In this document: positions 10,999 through 23,690 of the stretch, piece by piece
Layout of the letters: each line of letters opens with the position of its first letter
How positions within the stretch are numbered: position 1 is the first letter of the stretch
Assembly: GCA_025716855.1 (NCBI GenBank)
Contig: JAIXMQ010000051.1
Location: 1-64,000, forward strand
DNA from: Pilaira anomala
Lineage: Eukaryota > Mucoromycota > Mucoromycetes > Mucorales > Mucoraceae
Length of the DNA stretch: 64,000 nucleotides
Direction of reading: 5' to 3'
Made by a program: the position numbers and the translations under genes
Notes under the pieces: generated by a model
Told to the model about the DNA's origin: nothing
The model's database searches: none
Seen by the model: only the letters and a program-made list of their open reading frames with translations

Positions 10999-12040
10999 AT
11001 GGCTGTACAAGCACCAGAGATTGATTTTAACTTTTATGAACAACCCAGTACAATTTCGTACTTTGATTCGATACTTGAAGATTTACGTCACGAGCTAGCC
11101 TCAGTAGGAGCAGATGCGACGTTTACAGCACCAGAACTTGCCTATTTTACAGCACGATTTCTTCAGTTTCAACAAGATGCCTTGACGGCCACACGTCATG
11201 TACCTACACGTATACCAACTCAGTTCTTCAAGGTAGAAGCGCTCGCTAAACCATCTCCACTTTACACCATCCTCAAGACCGCTTATTGCTTTCAATCTGA
11301 TAAAGATATGAGTGATTGGCAATTTGACGCGCCAGAAGAAAGAGATATTTATCTAGAGTTAGTTCAAGTCATTCGAAATCAGTTACAACAAGATGGTTAT
11401 TATAAACCTCCAGTTATTGCATTTGATGATAATGTTCCAACAGCAAAACGAGAAGAATGGACACATTTAATTCAGGAACTGGGTGGTAATTATTTTAGCA
11501 TTTTTTTGTTTTTTGTTTTTTCTCTAAAAAACTTTTTTTTTTTTTTTTTTTTTTTTTAACCATTTAGGTCAAGTCATTCAAGAACCTTATAATGCAACAT
11601 ATATTGTCTATGACGACCAGGAACCAGTATATAACCCAGACAACAAGCTGTATTACATTGAAGAACAAAAAATGGGAAAATCATTGATTCACTATATCGG
11701 GTTACCAGACTCATTCAATGTTTTAGTTGAAGAATTGCCACAAGGACAAGTGCCAAAGCCTAATTCAATGATACCTTATCATGTACGAGCAACTTGGATT
11801 TTAGATAGTTATAAATATAACGAGTGGATGGTACCAACCGATTATGATTATCCAGGCAAACGTACCACCTTTAAAAGATCAGCGGAAGAAGTTTATCATA
11901 CCGAAACAAAGAAGGCAAAACCTCAATTCCCTATTAAGAATGAAGAAACATTTCATAATTCAATTCATACTACACATGAGGAGACTCAATCAAATGTACC
12001 AGTAACTGCTGCAACGGCATCACCAACAACAGTAGACAAT

Positions 12041-12080
<40 letters not shown>

Positions 12081-13797
12081 CTACAGCAACACTTTTACCT
12101 ATTGATCTTTCAGTTATACCTTTACCTGAAGAAGATCCTCAACGTTATTTATCTATTCAATCTCATGATATCATTATTCCTTCTTACGCTTCTTGGTTTG
12201 ATATTACCACTATTCATTCAATTGAATCAAAAGCTTTACCTGAATTCTTCAATAACCGTAACAAGTCAAAGACACCTACTACTTATATGGAGTATCGTGA
12301 TTTTATGATCAATACTTATCGTATGAATCCAATTGAATACCTTACCATTACTGCCTGTAGACGTAATTTAACGGGTGATGTTTGTGCTATTCTTCGAGTA
12401 CACGCATTTTTAGAACAATGGGGACTGATTAATTATCAAGTAAATTATTACTCTAGTATTATTTTAGTATATTTTAACTCATTTATTATTTTCCATAGGT
12501 TGATCCTGATGTTAAACTTTCTTCACTTAGTCCACCCTTTGACAGTCAATATAAAGTAGTTATAGATAAACCTTTAGAATCCAAAAAAGAAGAAGAGAAA
12601 GAGGAAGAGGAAAAAGAGGAGAGAGAGAAGGGAGAAGTAAAAAGAGAAAAAGAAGAAGTAGAGAAAGAAGTAGAGGAAGTTAAACATTTTTATGATGTAC
12701 ATAAAGAAAAGAAACCAGAAGAATGTGCATCATGTCATAAAACATGTCAAGAAGAACAATACTGCAGTACAACACAAAATAACTTTTATCTCTGTAGACA
12801 GTGCTTTATGGAAGGAAAGTACCCAATAAATCAAAAGAGTGGAGATTTTGTATTAGAACGATTTGAAAAAGAAGAGGATAAATGGGATGAGGAGGAAGAA
12901 GAACTTTTAAAAGAAGGACTTGGTATGTTTGGACATAACTGGGAAAAAGTATCAAATCATGTTGGAACACGTACACATGATGAATGCGTTTTACACTATC
13001 TTCAATTACCTATGAATGACCCCTTTCAAGATATCGAGATCGAAAAATTAGGGTTACTTCAATATGATTCAATGCAACATAAAGAAAATCCTATCATGAC
13101 AGCTGTAGCATTTTTAGCTTCTGCAGTAGAACCAAAAGTAGCAGCGGCAGCAGGAGATGTCGAAGCAATTGAAATTGTACCTGTCAGTGCAGAAGATAGA
13201 ATCAAGAAGGCAGGTAAAAGAAAACAAGAACAAGATGCAGAAAATGATAAAGCAACAGCAGAGCAAGAAGGACAAGTGGAGAAGGAAGAAGAAGACGAAA
13301 ATGAAGAAGAATCAACAGAAGAAGAAATAAAGCCAGCAAGAGATGAATTAGAAGAAACTAAATTATTTGAATTAACAAACACATTATTTCAGTGTAAATT
13401 GACACAATATCAACAACAATTTTCAAATTATCAAACATTAGAAAATAGAGTAGAAGAACAAAAGAGAAAGTTAGAAAAGGAAAGACGTCAACTTGAAAAA
13501 GATCAAGGTATCTTTAAAAGAAAAGTACTTTCTATTAGACAAGAAATGGCAAAACGTATTAGTAAAGCAAATGCACTTGCAAGTATCATTACACCTGCTC
13601 AACTTCAACAACAATTAGCGGGCGCAAATCCTTCCATGTTTCTGAACGGAAATCAACATCATCCTTCTCCTCAAGCTTTACAACAATTACAACTACAACA
13701 GCAACAATATCAATTACAAATGCAAATGCAAATGCAACAGCATGGGCAACCTCGTCCTAATATTCCTCCTGGTTACAATAATATGATGACTTTATAA
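10999..13797 (+). CDS. RSC8: SWI3/RSC8/SMARCC-type subunit of a SWI/SNF chromatin remodeller
   Basis: Three exons, 10999-11485, 11568-12439 and 12499-13797, give 885 residues. It is the scaffold subunit of SWI/SNF-RSC remodelling complexes in the nucleus. Domains in order: an N-terminal region as in animal SMARCC proteins (about 1-270); an Ala/Thr homopolymer (GCA repeat near 12040-12080); a SWIRM domain (about 365-455); a Glu/Lys-rich linker; a ZZ-like zinc site with CxxC pairs (about 527-560); a SANT domain (about 580-625, with the [16 protein letters not shown] core); a long acidic segment; a coiled coil; and a Gln/Met-rich tail. The N-terminal module and length resemble human SMARCC1/2 more than yeast Rsc8. 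The start has a good context (AAAATGG), and the T-rich stretch before it is leader. DOT1 follows 241 bp downstream on the same strand. Confidence 0.93.
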
Positions 13798-13831
13798 TAC
13801 TCTTTTTTTTTTTTTTATTTTTTTTTTGAAG

Positions 13832-13863
<32 letters not shown>

Positions 13864-14038
13864 CTTTTTTTTATTTTTTTTTTTATTTTTGCAGTGTATT
13901 TGTAAAATAAGCCAAGAAAACACAAGTCTCAACATACAAATTATATTTAAAATCCGATTAATTTTTCTGCCTATATCTTTTATCCCTTGTTTTTATTTTA
14001 TTTTTTATTTTTTTCCTTTTATTTTCTATCTTATATTT

Positions 14039-15860
14039 ATGACAAATATGACTACGATTGAATCTTCTAAAACTGACGATAGAGGTCATCTCTTAGTAGA
14101 GAAAGACCAAAATAAACAAACTGTGACTTTACCACCAAAGAAAGTAATGGCTAGTAAACTTGCAGCAGCAGCGGCAGCAGCAGCAGCAGCAGCTCAAGCT
14201 CAAGCTCAAGCTCAAGCTCAAGCACAAACACATGCACAAACTCAAACCGTCCAAACTAACGCCAATACCTCTAATGTCACTATTCAACAGTCAAAATCTG
14301 AATCTACCTGTACAAAGAGAAGACTTTCTAGTTCCATTGAAAATACTCGAGACAAGAAAAAGGCACCAATTGCAAAGCCTGCTAAATCTATTACCCATTC
14401 CGATCGCATCGTTCAGGCTGAAATTAGTCAGTACCGACCTTGTAAGTTTATATTTTCCCTTTTGTTTTAAAGTAACGCATGACTAATATACTTGTATCAT
14501 TTAGACTTTACTGAAACGGACACTGATAGTCCTGGTCAATCTTCTCCTACAAATAAAGAAAAGAATCTCCGTGTTGTACTTGAATATCCTGGTTCCATTG
14601 AACCTGAAAAGTAAGTAACAACTAAAAAAAAAAAGAACTATATATATATATATATATACAGTTGAATTAACTTTGAAAGAAAACAAATAGTTTCTTATTA
14701 TTGAAACCAGTTATTAAGAATACAACAGGTAGAAGTAATGAAGAAGAAGAGGAAGACAAGGATGAATACAATCCCATTACAGATTTAATGCGTACATGCG
14801 AATTCATTTACGATTGTTATCTTTTACCAGAAGAACAAAAGTTACTTGGGAATCAGTCACATGGCATTATGCGTAATTTGACAAAGTATCGTAATCGTCG
14901 TAGTAGTGCTGGTTTTTCACAAGCCGTAAAGGATTTTAACAAGGTTATTAAACGCTTAAAAGCCGAAGGTGCTATCAGTAAGAATGCTAAAGCTATGTGT
15001 CATCCTAATTATGATTTAGCTTGTCATATTTTATTTCAAGTCTATAGTCGTACCGTAGCACGTCAATCTGATGCTTTGAATAACTATCAAGGTAAGTAAA
15101 AAAAAAAAAAAAAAAGAAAGCTTATTTATATTTATCTCCTTTTTTTATTGACAAAACAAAAACAAAATTATTTAGCATTTTCGAATAATGTATATGGTGA
15201 AATCAATCCTATTTTAGTAAAAGATTTTATTTCAAAAACTGGAGTAAATTCAAAGAGTGTATTTATGGATTTAGGGTGTGGCATTGGTAATGTTGTACTT
15301 CAAGTAGCAGCACAAACTGGGTGTGAGGCATATGGTATCGAAATTATGGAAACACCTTGTAAATTTGCTAAAAGACAATTGAAAGAATATGCTGCACGTA
15401 TGAAGTAAGTTAATTATATTTAAAACTGGATATAAATGTGTACTAAATTTTCATCATTTTTATTATTATTAGAGCATGGCGCCTTCCTACAGGTAAAATT
15501 CACTTTCGACATGGAGATTTTCTTGACGTAGCAGCAAATGACCTTTATCCAACATTAAAGAGGTCAGACGTATTACTTGTAAACAACTATGCATTTGATG
15601 CAGCAACCAATCAGGCATTGGCACAATTGTTTCTAGACTTGAAAGAAGGAACAAAAATCATCTCCTTGAAATCATTTGTTCCTAAACATCATAAAATCAA
15701 TCAACGTACTTTAAATATGCCAGAATCTATTTTACGAGTAGAAGAATTCGAATATTATTCTGAAGCTGTTAGCTGGACAAATAATGGCGGACACTATTAC
15801 ATAGCTACTGTAGACCGTGGTCGGTTAGCTCCTTATTTTAAAGAAATGTATGGTCATTAA
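14039..15860 (+). CDS. DOT1: Histone H3 lysine-79 methyltransferase Dot1
   Basis: Five exons, 14039-14441, 14505-14610, 14691-15091, 15176-15404 and 15473-15860, give 508 residues. The enzyme methylates H3K79 on nucleosomes using S-adenosylmethionine and belongs to the non-SET class. A basic, low-complexity N-terminus carries an Ala run followed by Gln-Ala dipeptides (AQAQAQ). The catalytic fold begins near residue 180. SAM-binding motif I is DLGCGIGN at 335-342, and the conserved active-site loop VNNYAF corresponds to VNNFAF of animal DOT1L. The C-terminal tail NNGGHYYIATVDR fits the family. Start: the first ATG after the T-rich leader; a second Met lies three codons on. All introns are 63-84 bp. 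Confidence 0.95.
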
Positions 15861-15977
15861 TTCATCATAAAAAAAGAAAAAATATTGTTGTATAGTTACT
15901 CCTATCCCCCTCATACAAAAAAAAACAAAAAAAAAAAAACTATCTTTCTCTTCTCCCCCCCCACCCCTTTCTGTTCA

Positions 15978-16008
<31 letters not shown>

Positions 16009-16205
16009 TTTTATATATCTTTTTTTTTCTTTTTCTTTTTTTTTTTTCCTTTTTTTTTTAGCTTTAAACAATTAACAAGAATATATATCTTTTTACATAC
16101 ATATATTTAAATATATTTATTATTGTAATTAAAAGTGTTTAGAGTATGATTAAAATTATTATTATTATTATTGTTTACAATCTTGAATACAGATCTTTTT
16201 TATTT
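15861..16205. other. Convergent spacer with ATT microsatellites
   Basis: 3' flanks of DOT1 and of the convergent membrane-protein gene. Contains C- and T-rich runs and an ATT trinucleotide repeat (about 15977-16002). No gene is seen. Confidence 0.55.
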
Positions 16206-16978
16206 TTATCGGCGAAGGCAAGTCATTGCTCCAAATAAATCCCATAATGCATGTATAACGTATGTTAGGAAAAGTGACATTAGGAAAAATATGCCTGTAT
16301 TAAAGAAGTCGCACCTAATATACATGCGTCTTTAGAACAAAATAATTATATCGTTATATATCTTATTACCATCCATTGTGTAATCCAGGCTTACACTTGT
16401 ATGTAGCGATTTGATAAAACACACATACACCGAATAAAGCAGTTAAAGAGACATCCAGCAATGTAGATACAAATCTTTTGATCTTGTGTCCGTTGCCAAA
16501 TCTTCTAGTTAAATAAACAAATATATTAAATGAGCTCCAAATAATGGATAACCAACTAATTACATAACCAAGATACAATAAATCTGGTTTACTAAATGGC
16601 ATTTGCTCATCCGAGTACTTGATTATAGGATATAAAAGAGTGAGTACATATTGATCTCAACATTGGATATATATATATATATATATATATACTTACGGGC
16701 GTTGCACCTACTTGGAATCCAAATGCTCCAATACCAGCAATTAATTGCCATACACGAATAAGAATTCTTGGTAAACTAGGAGGACGAGCAGGTTCTGCTA
16801 TCACTTCTGGTGGTGGAGGTGGTGGAATATCGAAACTGGCACCTCTTGTATGAAGAAGAGGTGGATCGACTGCCGGTACTTCCTGTTTATTACTCTCCCA
16901 CACATGGTTTTCTGGCACAGGTTCAGCCTGCGTCTTTTCTCCAGTATCATCTCCATCCCAACAAGTATTATTGTTCAT
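16206..16978 (-). CDS. MARVEL-like four-helix membrane protein
   Basis: Three exons on the minus strand, 16697-16978, 16370-16617 and 16206-16314, give 212 residues. A hydrophilic Pro-rich N-terminus (six prolines in a row) precedes four hydrophobic helices at about 74-92, 107-129, 143-166 and 185-206. The helix 3-4 loop holds two cysteines (CKPGLHNGWC). This topology fits the MARVEL family of fungal plasma-membrane or trafficking proteins; the exact role is unknown. The third exon is not obvious because exon 2 runs into an in-frame stop six bases past its donor (GTAATA). Splicing to the acceptor at 16315 restores Gly-Trp-Cys and adds the fourth helix, which the fold requires. If exon 3 is skipped, the protein would end after three helices. 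Confidence 0.75.
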
Positions 16979-17225
16979 TTTTAGATATTAAACAAAAAGA
17001 ATAAAGAAGAAAATAAATAAAAATAAAGAACTATATATTCATATATGAAAAAGGGATTTCAGGAGTCTACTGCATTTATCCATTTCTGTCATCAAATCAT
17101 AAAAATAAAAGGTGACTGTCTGATAAATGAAGACAGTTCACTTTTAAAGACTAATTGTTTATCATCGGTTCTTTTTTTCTTTCATTTCTTTCCTTTCTTT
17201 CCTTTTTGTAAAAACGCGAAAAACT

Positions 17226-18635
17226 ATGAAACAGAATTATACGTTATTAGATAATTCTTACCGTGACAAACAGAAGGTATTGTTTTCTCTATTACTATCC
17301 GTACCATAAAAAATATAAAAGGCATTCTCTCACTTATGTAACGAATATATAGGATTATTCTAGATACAAACGGCTTGCTGTTTATAGTGTATTTTGTGTT
17401 GCAGGAATAAAACTGATTAGCACACTTGCCACAACTCTTAAAGAAGGTAATGCATATTCACCCTAGTTATCACTTGCTTATTTTGATATACAATAGAACC
17501 TGTTATCCAACAAAATGTTATTATGATGATAAGTGATGGATTCGGTCCTGCTTCCGAAACGTTTTCGCGTCAATATTACAGTTGGAAAGAAGGTTTACCT
17601 GTCAAAGCTGTGTTCCCTCTTGATCGGATCTTAGTTGGACAAAGTCGTACCCAAAGCTCTTCCAGTTTAATTACCGATAGTGCCGCTGGTGCTACTGCAT
17701 TCTCGTGCGGCCTCAAATCTTACAATGGGGCCATTGCTGGTAAGCAATAATAATTCACTTACCTGGTCAATTCATCTAATATTTTCTCTTTTAAAAGTAA
17801 GTCCTGATAAAATAGCTTGCGGAACTGTATTGGAATCAGCCAAAATACATAGACACATGAAAACTGGGTTAGTTGTCAAATCCGGAGTGACACACGCTAC
17901 TCCTGCTGCTTTCTCTGCTCATATCGACTGGAGAGATCTAGAGAATCCAATTGCAGAACAACAACTAGGATATAATCCATTAGGTAGAACTGTAGATTTA
18001 ATGTTTGGTGGGGGCTTATGCCATTTCTTGAGTAATACGACAAAAGGAAGTTGTAGAAACGATAATAAGGATTTAATCAAACAAGGAGAAGATGATTTTG
18101 GTTGGGATACCAGAACCACAAGAGAGGAATTTGACTTACTTCATGAGAATACAGAGCTGCCTTTAATGGGGCTATTTGCAAACAACGTATAGTATTTCAA
18201 ATCAAAACTTTCTTTCTTTATTTATTTTTTACTTTAAAATAGAATATGAATTATGCAATTGATAATCATCTTTCGGATCAACCTTCACTTGATCAAATGG
18301 CAGAAAAGGCTTTAAAAATCCTTAAGAAATCCAGTCAAAAATCAAAAACTGGATTCTTTTTAATGATTGAAGGAAGTAGAATTGATATGGCTGGTCATAT
18401 GTAAGTTCAATAGTAACCTAAATCAAAAAAAAAAAAACAATATAAATTTAACTCGAAATTAGAAATGATCCAGCGACCATGTTTCATGAAATTTGGGAAT
18501 ATCAACAAACTGTCAAAGCAGTAATGAAGTTTGTTGACGAAAATCCTGGTACAATTCTTATATCAACCAGCGACCATGAAACAGGTGGGTTAACTGTAGG
18601 TCGTCAAATTACAAATGACTATCCTCGTTATGAAT

Positions 18636-18675
<40 letters not shown>

Positions 18676-19208
18676 TTAATTACTCCCCCTCCCCTTTTTT
18701 TTTCTCACTCTCATATTTAATATTTAGGAACCCAAAGCCATTATCAAAAGTTAAAAAATCTTCCGAAGTCCTGAGTTGGATGTGGGCTAAAGCAATTGAA
18801 AATGAAACTGATACAGAAGAGTTTCTATTATATACCATCATTGCAGATGGCTTAGGACTTCATGATGTTTCAAAAGAAGAATTGGCACGATTATGGTCAT
18901 GGAAAGATAGTGAAAACCCGATTGAATACTTTGCTGTTATTCTTTCTGATTTAGTCAGTAGAAGAGCTCAAATTGGAGTAAGATGGATTTAAATACTTGT
19001 TTGTAAGCCTAATTTAACATTTTGTCATATATAGTGGAGTACAATGGGACATACTGCTGTAGATGTCAATTTGTATGCTTATGGTCACAAGTCAGAATTA
19101 TTAAGAGGAAGTTACGATAACACAGAGATCAGTGATTTCATAGTTGATTATTTAAAGCTGGATTTAGCAGACATAACTAAAAGATTACTTGAACTAGGTA
19201 GTCAATAA
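17226..19208 (+). CDS. PHO8: Vacuolar-type alkaline phosphatase (Pho8-like), membrane anchored
   Basis: Eight exons, 17226-17276, 17353-17446, 17497-17739, 17798-18186, 18243-18400, 18463-18636, 18728-18977 and 19035-19208, give 510 residues. It hydrolyses phosphomonoesters in the vacuole lumen. Seen in sequence: a short cytosolic tail, a single anchor helix (about 24-42), the first metal ligand in MMISDGFG (Asp62), the nucleophile Ser110 in TDSAAGATA, the metal-binding segment IEGSRIDMAGH, SDHETGG with Asp and His ligands, and a late His in MGHTAVDV. The first two exons are short. I chose the ATG at 17226 because its 17-codon exon ends at a GT and joins in frame to the anchor exon. That exon has no Met of its own. 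Exon 1 is therefore the least certain part. Confidence 0.9.
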
Positions 19209-19392
19209 CTGATTATTATATATTAATTAAGGAGTAAAAGGCTAGTTGATATCATCTAGATTTTGACCAGTTATTACAAAGCATGGATCGAAAGAAAAAG
19301 TTTTCAAACTAATAAATCAATAATAGTTGATAAAAGTTGAACAAAAAGAGAGAGAGAAATTTTCTAAACATTTTTTTATATTATTATTATCT

Positions 19393-20609
19393 TTACAAAG
19401 TAGCATATTTGGGGGAGAGCATGCAAAGATTAGCAATCATGCCTTCAAGTTGTAATAGAGATGTATGACCTCCACCGATTTTCATGTTGGTTTCACCGAT
19501 TGGCTTCATACAATCCAATCTATATTGCTCGTCTAAAGCATAATAAGATCTTGTGACACGGAAGAAAGTGTTTACGATATCCATCGAAGCATAACCAGAA
19601 TGATATAATTTCTGTAATAATCCAACTGCTTTGGTAATATCGCATTCATGACAGCTATTCAAGATTTCTTGAACAATAGCAGGATGAGGTTGATCACAAA
19701 TCTTGAATACATTTTCCTCATTCACAAAATCAGAGCCAAAATGAGTTGCTTGTAAATTATTAATGGCTTGACGCATATCACCATCTGCAGTGAAAATAAT
19801 AGCTTCTAAACCTCCATCGTTGTATTTAACTTTTTCCATTTCACAAATTTCTAATAATCTTTGTAAGATTTGTTCGTCTGTCAACTTTTCATAACGTAAA
19901 ATGGCACAACGAGATTGAAGAGGTTCGATGATTTTACTGGATTCGTTACAGGCTAGAACAAATCGAGTTGTGTTTGTATAAAGTTCCATAATTCTACGAA
20001 GTGCTTGTTGAGCTCCACCTGTCATACTATCTGCTTCATCTAAAACAATAATCTTGTGCTTTCCAGGTGGTAAAGTAACTTTCTTTTGTGCAAATTTCTT
20101 AATGTTGTCTCTGACTGTATCAATTGATCTTTCATATTTATATATATTAATGTCATATACGTATTATTTCTAGCCGTACTTTTTTTCTTTTACCTATCAT
20201 CAGAAGCATTTAATTCGAGTACTGCGTCCTTATAAGCAGGACCGAGCAACTCGGAAGCTAAACATAAAACACTAGTAGTTTTACCAACACCAGGCATACC
20301 CTATAAATAAATATATTAATACGTTTGAAAATGAATTAAGTTATTATTACTAGTAACTTACGACTAGGAGAACGTTGGGAATATTACCATTTTTTGAAAT
20401 GATTTTCAAACGAGAAACGATATCGTGGTTACCCACAATATCATCCAATACTTTAGGTCTATACTTTTCAAGCCTACACAAAAAATAAAAAAATTAGAAA
20501 AAAAACAATAGCAAAAAAATATTTGTTAGTACCATGGTGCATAGTAATCAGAAGTTTCTGAATGAGTTTCGCTAGAAGTAGGTGGATCGATGTCCATGGA
20601 AGTACTCAT
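19393..20609 (-). CDS. RFC2: Replication factor C subunit 2 (clamp loader small subunit)
   Basis: Four exons on the minus strand, 20533-20609, 20362-20473, 20194-20300 and 19393-20128, give 343 residues, the normal size of small RFC subunits. As part of RFC1-5 it loads PCNA onto primed DNA in the nucleus. The AAA+ core shows LEKYRPK near the N-terminus, Walker [10 protein letters not shown] (64-72), Walker B LDEAD (128-132), sensor I LACNESS and the SRC arginine-finger motif. By eye the protein matches human RFC2 (yeast Rfc4) better than RFC3-5, for example ILRYEKLTD and [15 protein letters not shown]. Exon 4 starts after an AAG acceptor, restoring [10 protein letters not shown]. Confidence 0.95.
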
Positions 20610-23600
20610 TTTATCAATTATTATAAAAAAGTTACAAGGAAAACACAAAGCGCGAGAACCGCGTTTGATGGTATTTTTTTAAAACTGGAATACGCGACTG
20701 CTATGTGACGTTTATTAAAGAAGACCACCTTCTTTGAATGTTTTATCCTCCCTAACTTATTAGAGGTAGACAGTACTACAGTATCTGTAGTCAATTGCCT
20801 ATGTAGGTCTAATTCTGCCATTCATCGATTTATGCAGCCCTGTGCTAATTCATTAAAATAAAATCAAATACATCTAATTTATGCGGTCATTTACTAAATC
20901 TCTTTTATCAAAAGTAGTGTATATAAAAAATAACCAAGAACTATCAGTCTATGACAACAAGTGAAAAAATAAAGTATCATAGATGTTGTAAAAATGTGTA
21001 TTTATATCTATTTCTCGCTCTTTTTGATTGCTTTCAGCCAAGCTTTGTTATTTGTGTAAGTGGAAATAATTTTCATTTATGTCAAAACGAAAAGATTAAT
21101 GCAAAAAGGGGTTACACGGAGCGTTTAGCAGATTGAAAAACTATTACTAGTTCAAGCTATCAACAGAATTAATTTAAAGGGACTTACACACATTAACAGT
21201 CTTTTTTTTTTAGTGATGAACATGTTAAATCGCATAAATAAATGATTTGTTTTATTTGCATTGATGCCACTTATATTGAACCTATATATTTCAATAGGGG
21301 AGAGACGTAAAGCCGCTTTTGCCAAAAAAAAAAAAAAAAAATTAAATGAAGCAAAGCTGGATTTAAGATTCGTGGCGCCTCAAACGTAAAACACCCCATA
21401 TTTATCAGTAACTGAATTTGGCAAGGAGACAATTCCCTCAAAATATTATTATGATAAGACAAAAGCTGTCATGGTTAGCCTAATTCATTTGAAAAGTCAT
21501 ATCAAATAAGCAAAGTTTAATTTAGAAGAGACAAAAGGATTTGATTTATCTTTTATTATTTGCGAAAAGGATTAGAAGCAGATATACATATATACGCTGC
21601 GTTTAGTGTCGGAAGACTATTGCCCAGTGGGGGAAGTTGGACGATATGGATATTCCTACTATTGCGTTGGAGATACAAAAAATGGTGGTATTTCCACATA
21701 GATTAGCAACTTGAAATAATTCAAGGTTTGAAGAAAATGATATGACGTTTAATTCGTGTAATGATTAAAACTTTTTTGTTACAGAAAATCTGTATCAGTT
21801 CAAAAGACCAAGATACAAAAATCAGAAAAAAAAAACCCCCCCAGTGGAATGCATATAAGTTCAACAAGGAGAAACCATCATTAGATGTTTTCTTGAAAAA
21901 GCTTATTTGGGTTGATCCATACACAGGAGAGATAGACAATATACCGATGAAGATAAAAAATCACTTCATTATTTATTGATGTGGACAATCAGTAATTAAT
22001 AATAATAAAAAAAAAAAAAGACTTAGGGCTGATTTATTAAGTAAAGTAAAACTGAAAGAACTCTTTTAAACTAAAATAAGAATCATCTTTACTTATCTTA
22101 AATATCCTTATGAGTGTGTTTAAAAAGAAGCAACTTTTATAATGTCTTTAAATGAATCTACAGGTTTTGAATAAATACGTTTTACTCTTCTTGAATTGAC
22201 CATATTTAATCGTGAATCTTATCTACCTATTGGATAACAGTCCTTATTCCTGACTAAAGAATGCCTTGTAAATGTATTTACATAGCGATTGTCAGTCTGG
22301 GCTCTGTTATTACAGATTTTATATAAATAGGCAAGTCAAACTAGTCTCCTCACACAGATGTCAAAAGACTAGGCGGGGTTTTCGTAACATCTGGTAAATT
22401 GAGAGTGGAAGCATAAAAGTAAAAGTTTATTTTTACAATGAATTAGAGAAACTTGAGAATAGTAACGGACTTTAAGCATACATATTTCTGCTCCCGATCT
22501 TTTCAAATAATTCGTTTGGTCTAAATATAATAATGTAGATGCTTTAAATGTGATGTCAAGAAAAGCTAAATCCACCAGAAATATGCTAATTTAAATTAAA
22601 ATTCTGAGGCGATTTTATTATTGCTAAGCAGTTTTATGATGTCACAGCAGCAGCAATAATAATAAAAAAAAAAGGGTGAAAAAAAAAACCAAAGAGGTGA
22701 ACCCAACTAACAAACAAACAATAGCGGTAGCGTACAAGATTTAGGGACAAAAGGTTACGATAAAGTTAACTTACATAATCCATTACCAGCCCTGTACCCC
22801 CTCAGAAGGATTAGGTAATTCAGTCAGCGTCCGGGGTCAACAATGGGGGGTTCTTTGGTAAAAAGAGAACATATCCAATCAAATTTAAAGCAGCCTCTAA
22901 TTTAGCCATTTTTTTTATTCAAGATTTTCCAGGTTTTTAAATCTCTCCAAATTAGGAAATAAAATCCCATCAAAAATATAGTTTGTTCTGATTTTCTTTT
23001 AAAATTTAAACACCCATATATGATTGATATTCCAGAGGGGGTAAATTTTACCAGAAAGAAAAAAAAAAAAAAAAAAGAAAACAATTTAAAAAGAGGTTTT
23101 ATACTAGATGAAAACGAATGTATAATTGTTTGAGTCTAATCAAAAAGTATATTCTAAGTATACTCTATCAACATTTTCTCTTTTCATGACATGTGGGTTC
23201 TCAGGAGTATTCATTTTCTGGTACACGTTCCACCATTAAGTAGTTTAGATCTAAAAGCGGAATAAGAATCTTTCCCCGCTTTTTTCATTTTTCCCCATGT
23301 TACAAGAATGTCATTTCCGCAAACAAAAGAGGGATGTTTCTTGGAGTTAAATATCCGCTACTTATTCTATTGTCTGGTCCCGTGGCATGAAAAGATAGCA
23401 AATGTGTAAAAATAATGATAAGAAGACGGTAAAAGTACTATTTTATATAGAGGAATCTATACAGTAAATCAATAAAATAAAATACTTGATCGTATTGGTT
23501 CACTAATAAGTAATTAAGATGAAAACAAACGAACTTTTTGGACACCCCGAGCAATTAATATTTCCCGCCCTCTATTCAATTCGTCCCAGTTATTTTTTTT

Positions 23601-23690
23601 TAAAAGAAAAATTTGCCTCTTTTTATATAAAATAAGGTCATTGAATTTTTTATTTATTTTTTTAGTACTTTTTATTTATTTTTCCTTCTT
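20610..23690. other. Three-kilobase intergenic stretch, no supported gene
   Basis: AT-rich with scattered fragments. A 72-codon plus-strand frame at 21761-21979 has a coding-like second half (contains WVDPYTGEIDNIPM). A minus-strand frame of about 29 codons starts near 22911 (MAKLEAALNLIGYV). Neither has a partner exon or a family I know. A single CCCCGC (CYCCRS, Mig1/CreA type) lies at 23274-23279 upstream of the zinc-finger gene. Confidence 0.45.

Noticed and set aside
12039..12308. Plus-strand poly-Gln frame
   Set aside because: It is the GCA repeat of the SWI3-like gene read one base out of frame.
13059..13382. Minus-strand Ser/Ala-rich frame opposite the SWI3 gene
   Set aside because: It is the antisense of the acidic Glu/Lys segment of the SWI3-like protein.
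23274..23279. Mig1/CreA autoregulation site (CCCCGC) upstream of the zinc-finger gene
   Set aside because: A single 6-bp degenerate match in a long spacer is expected by chance.
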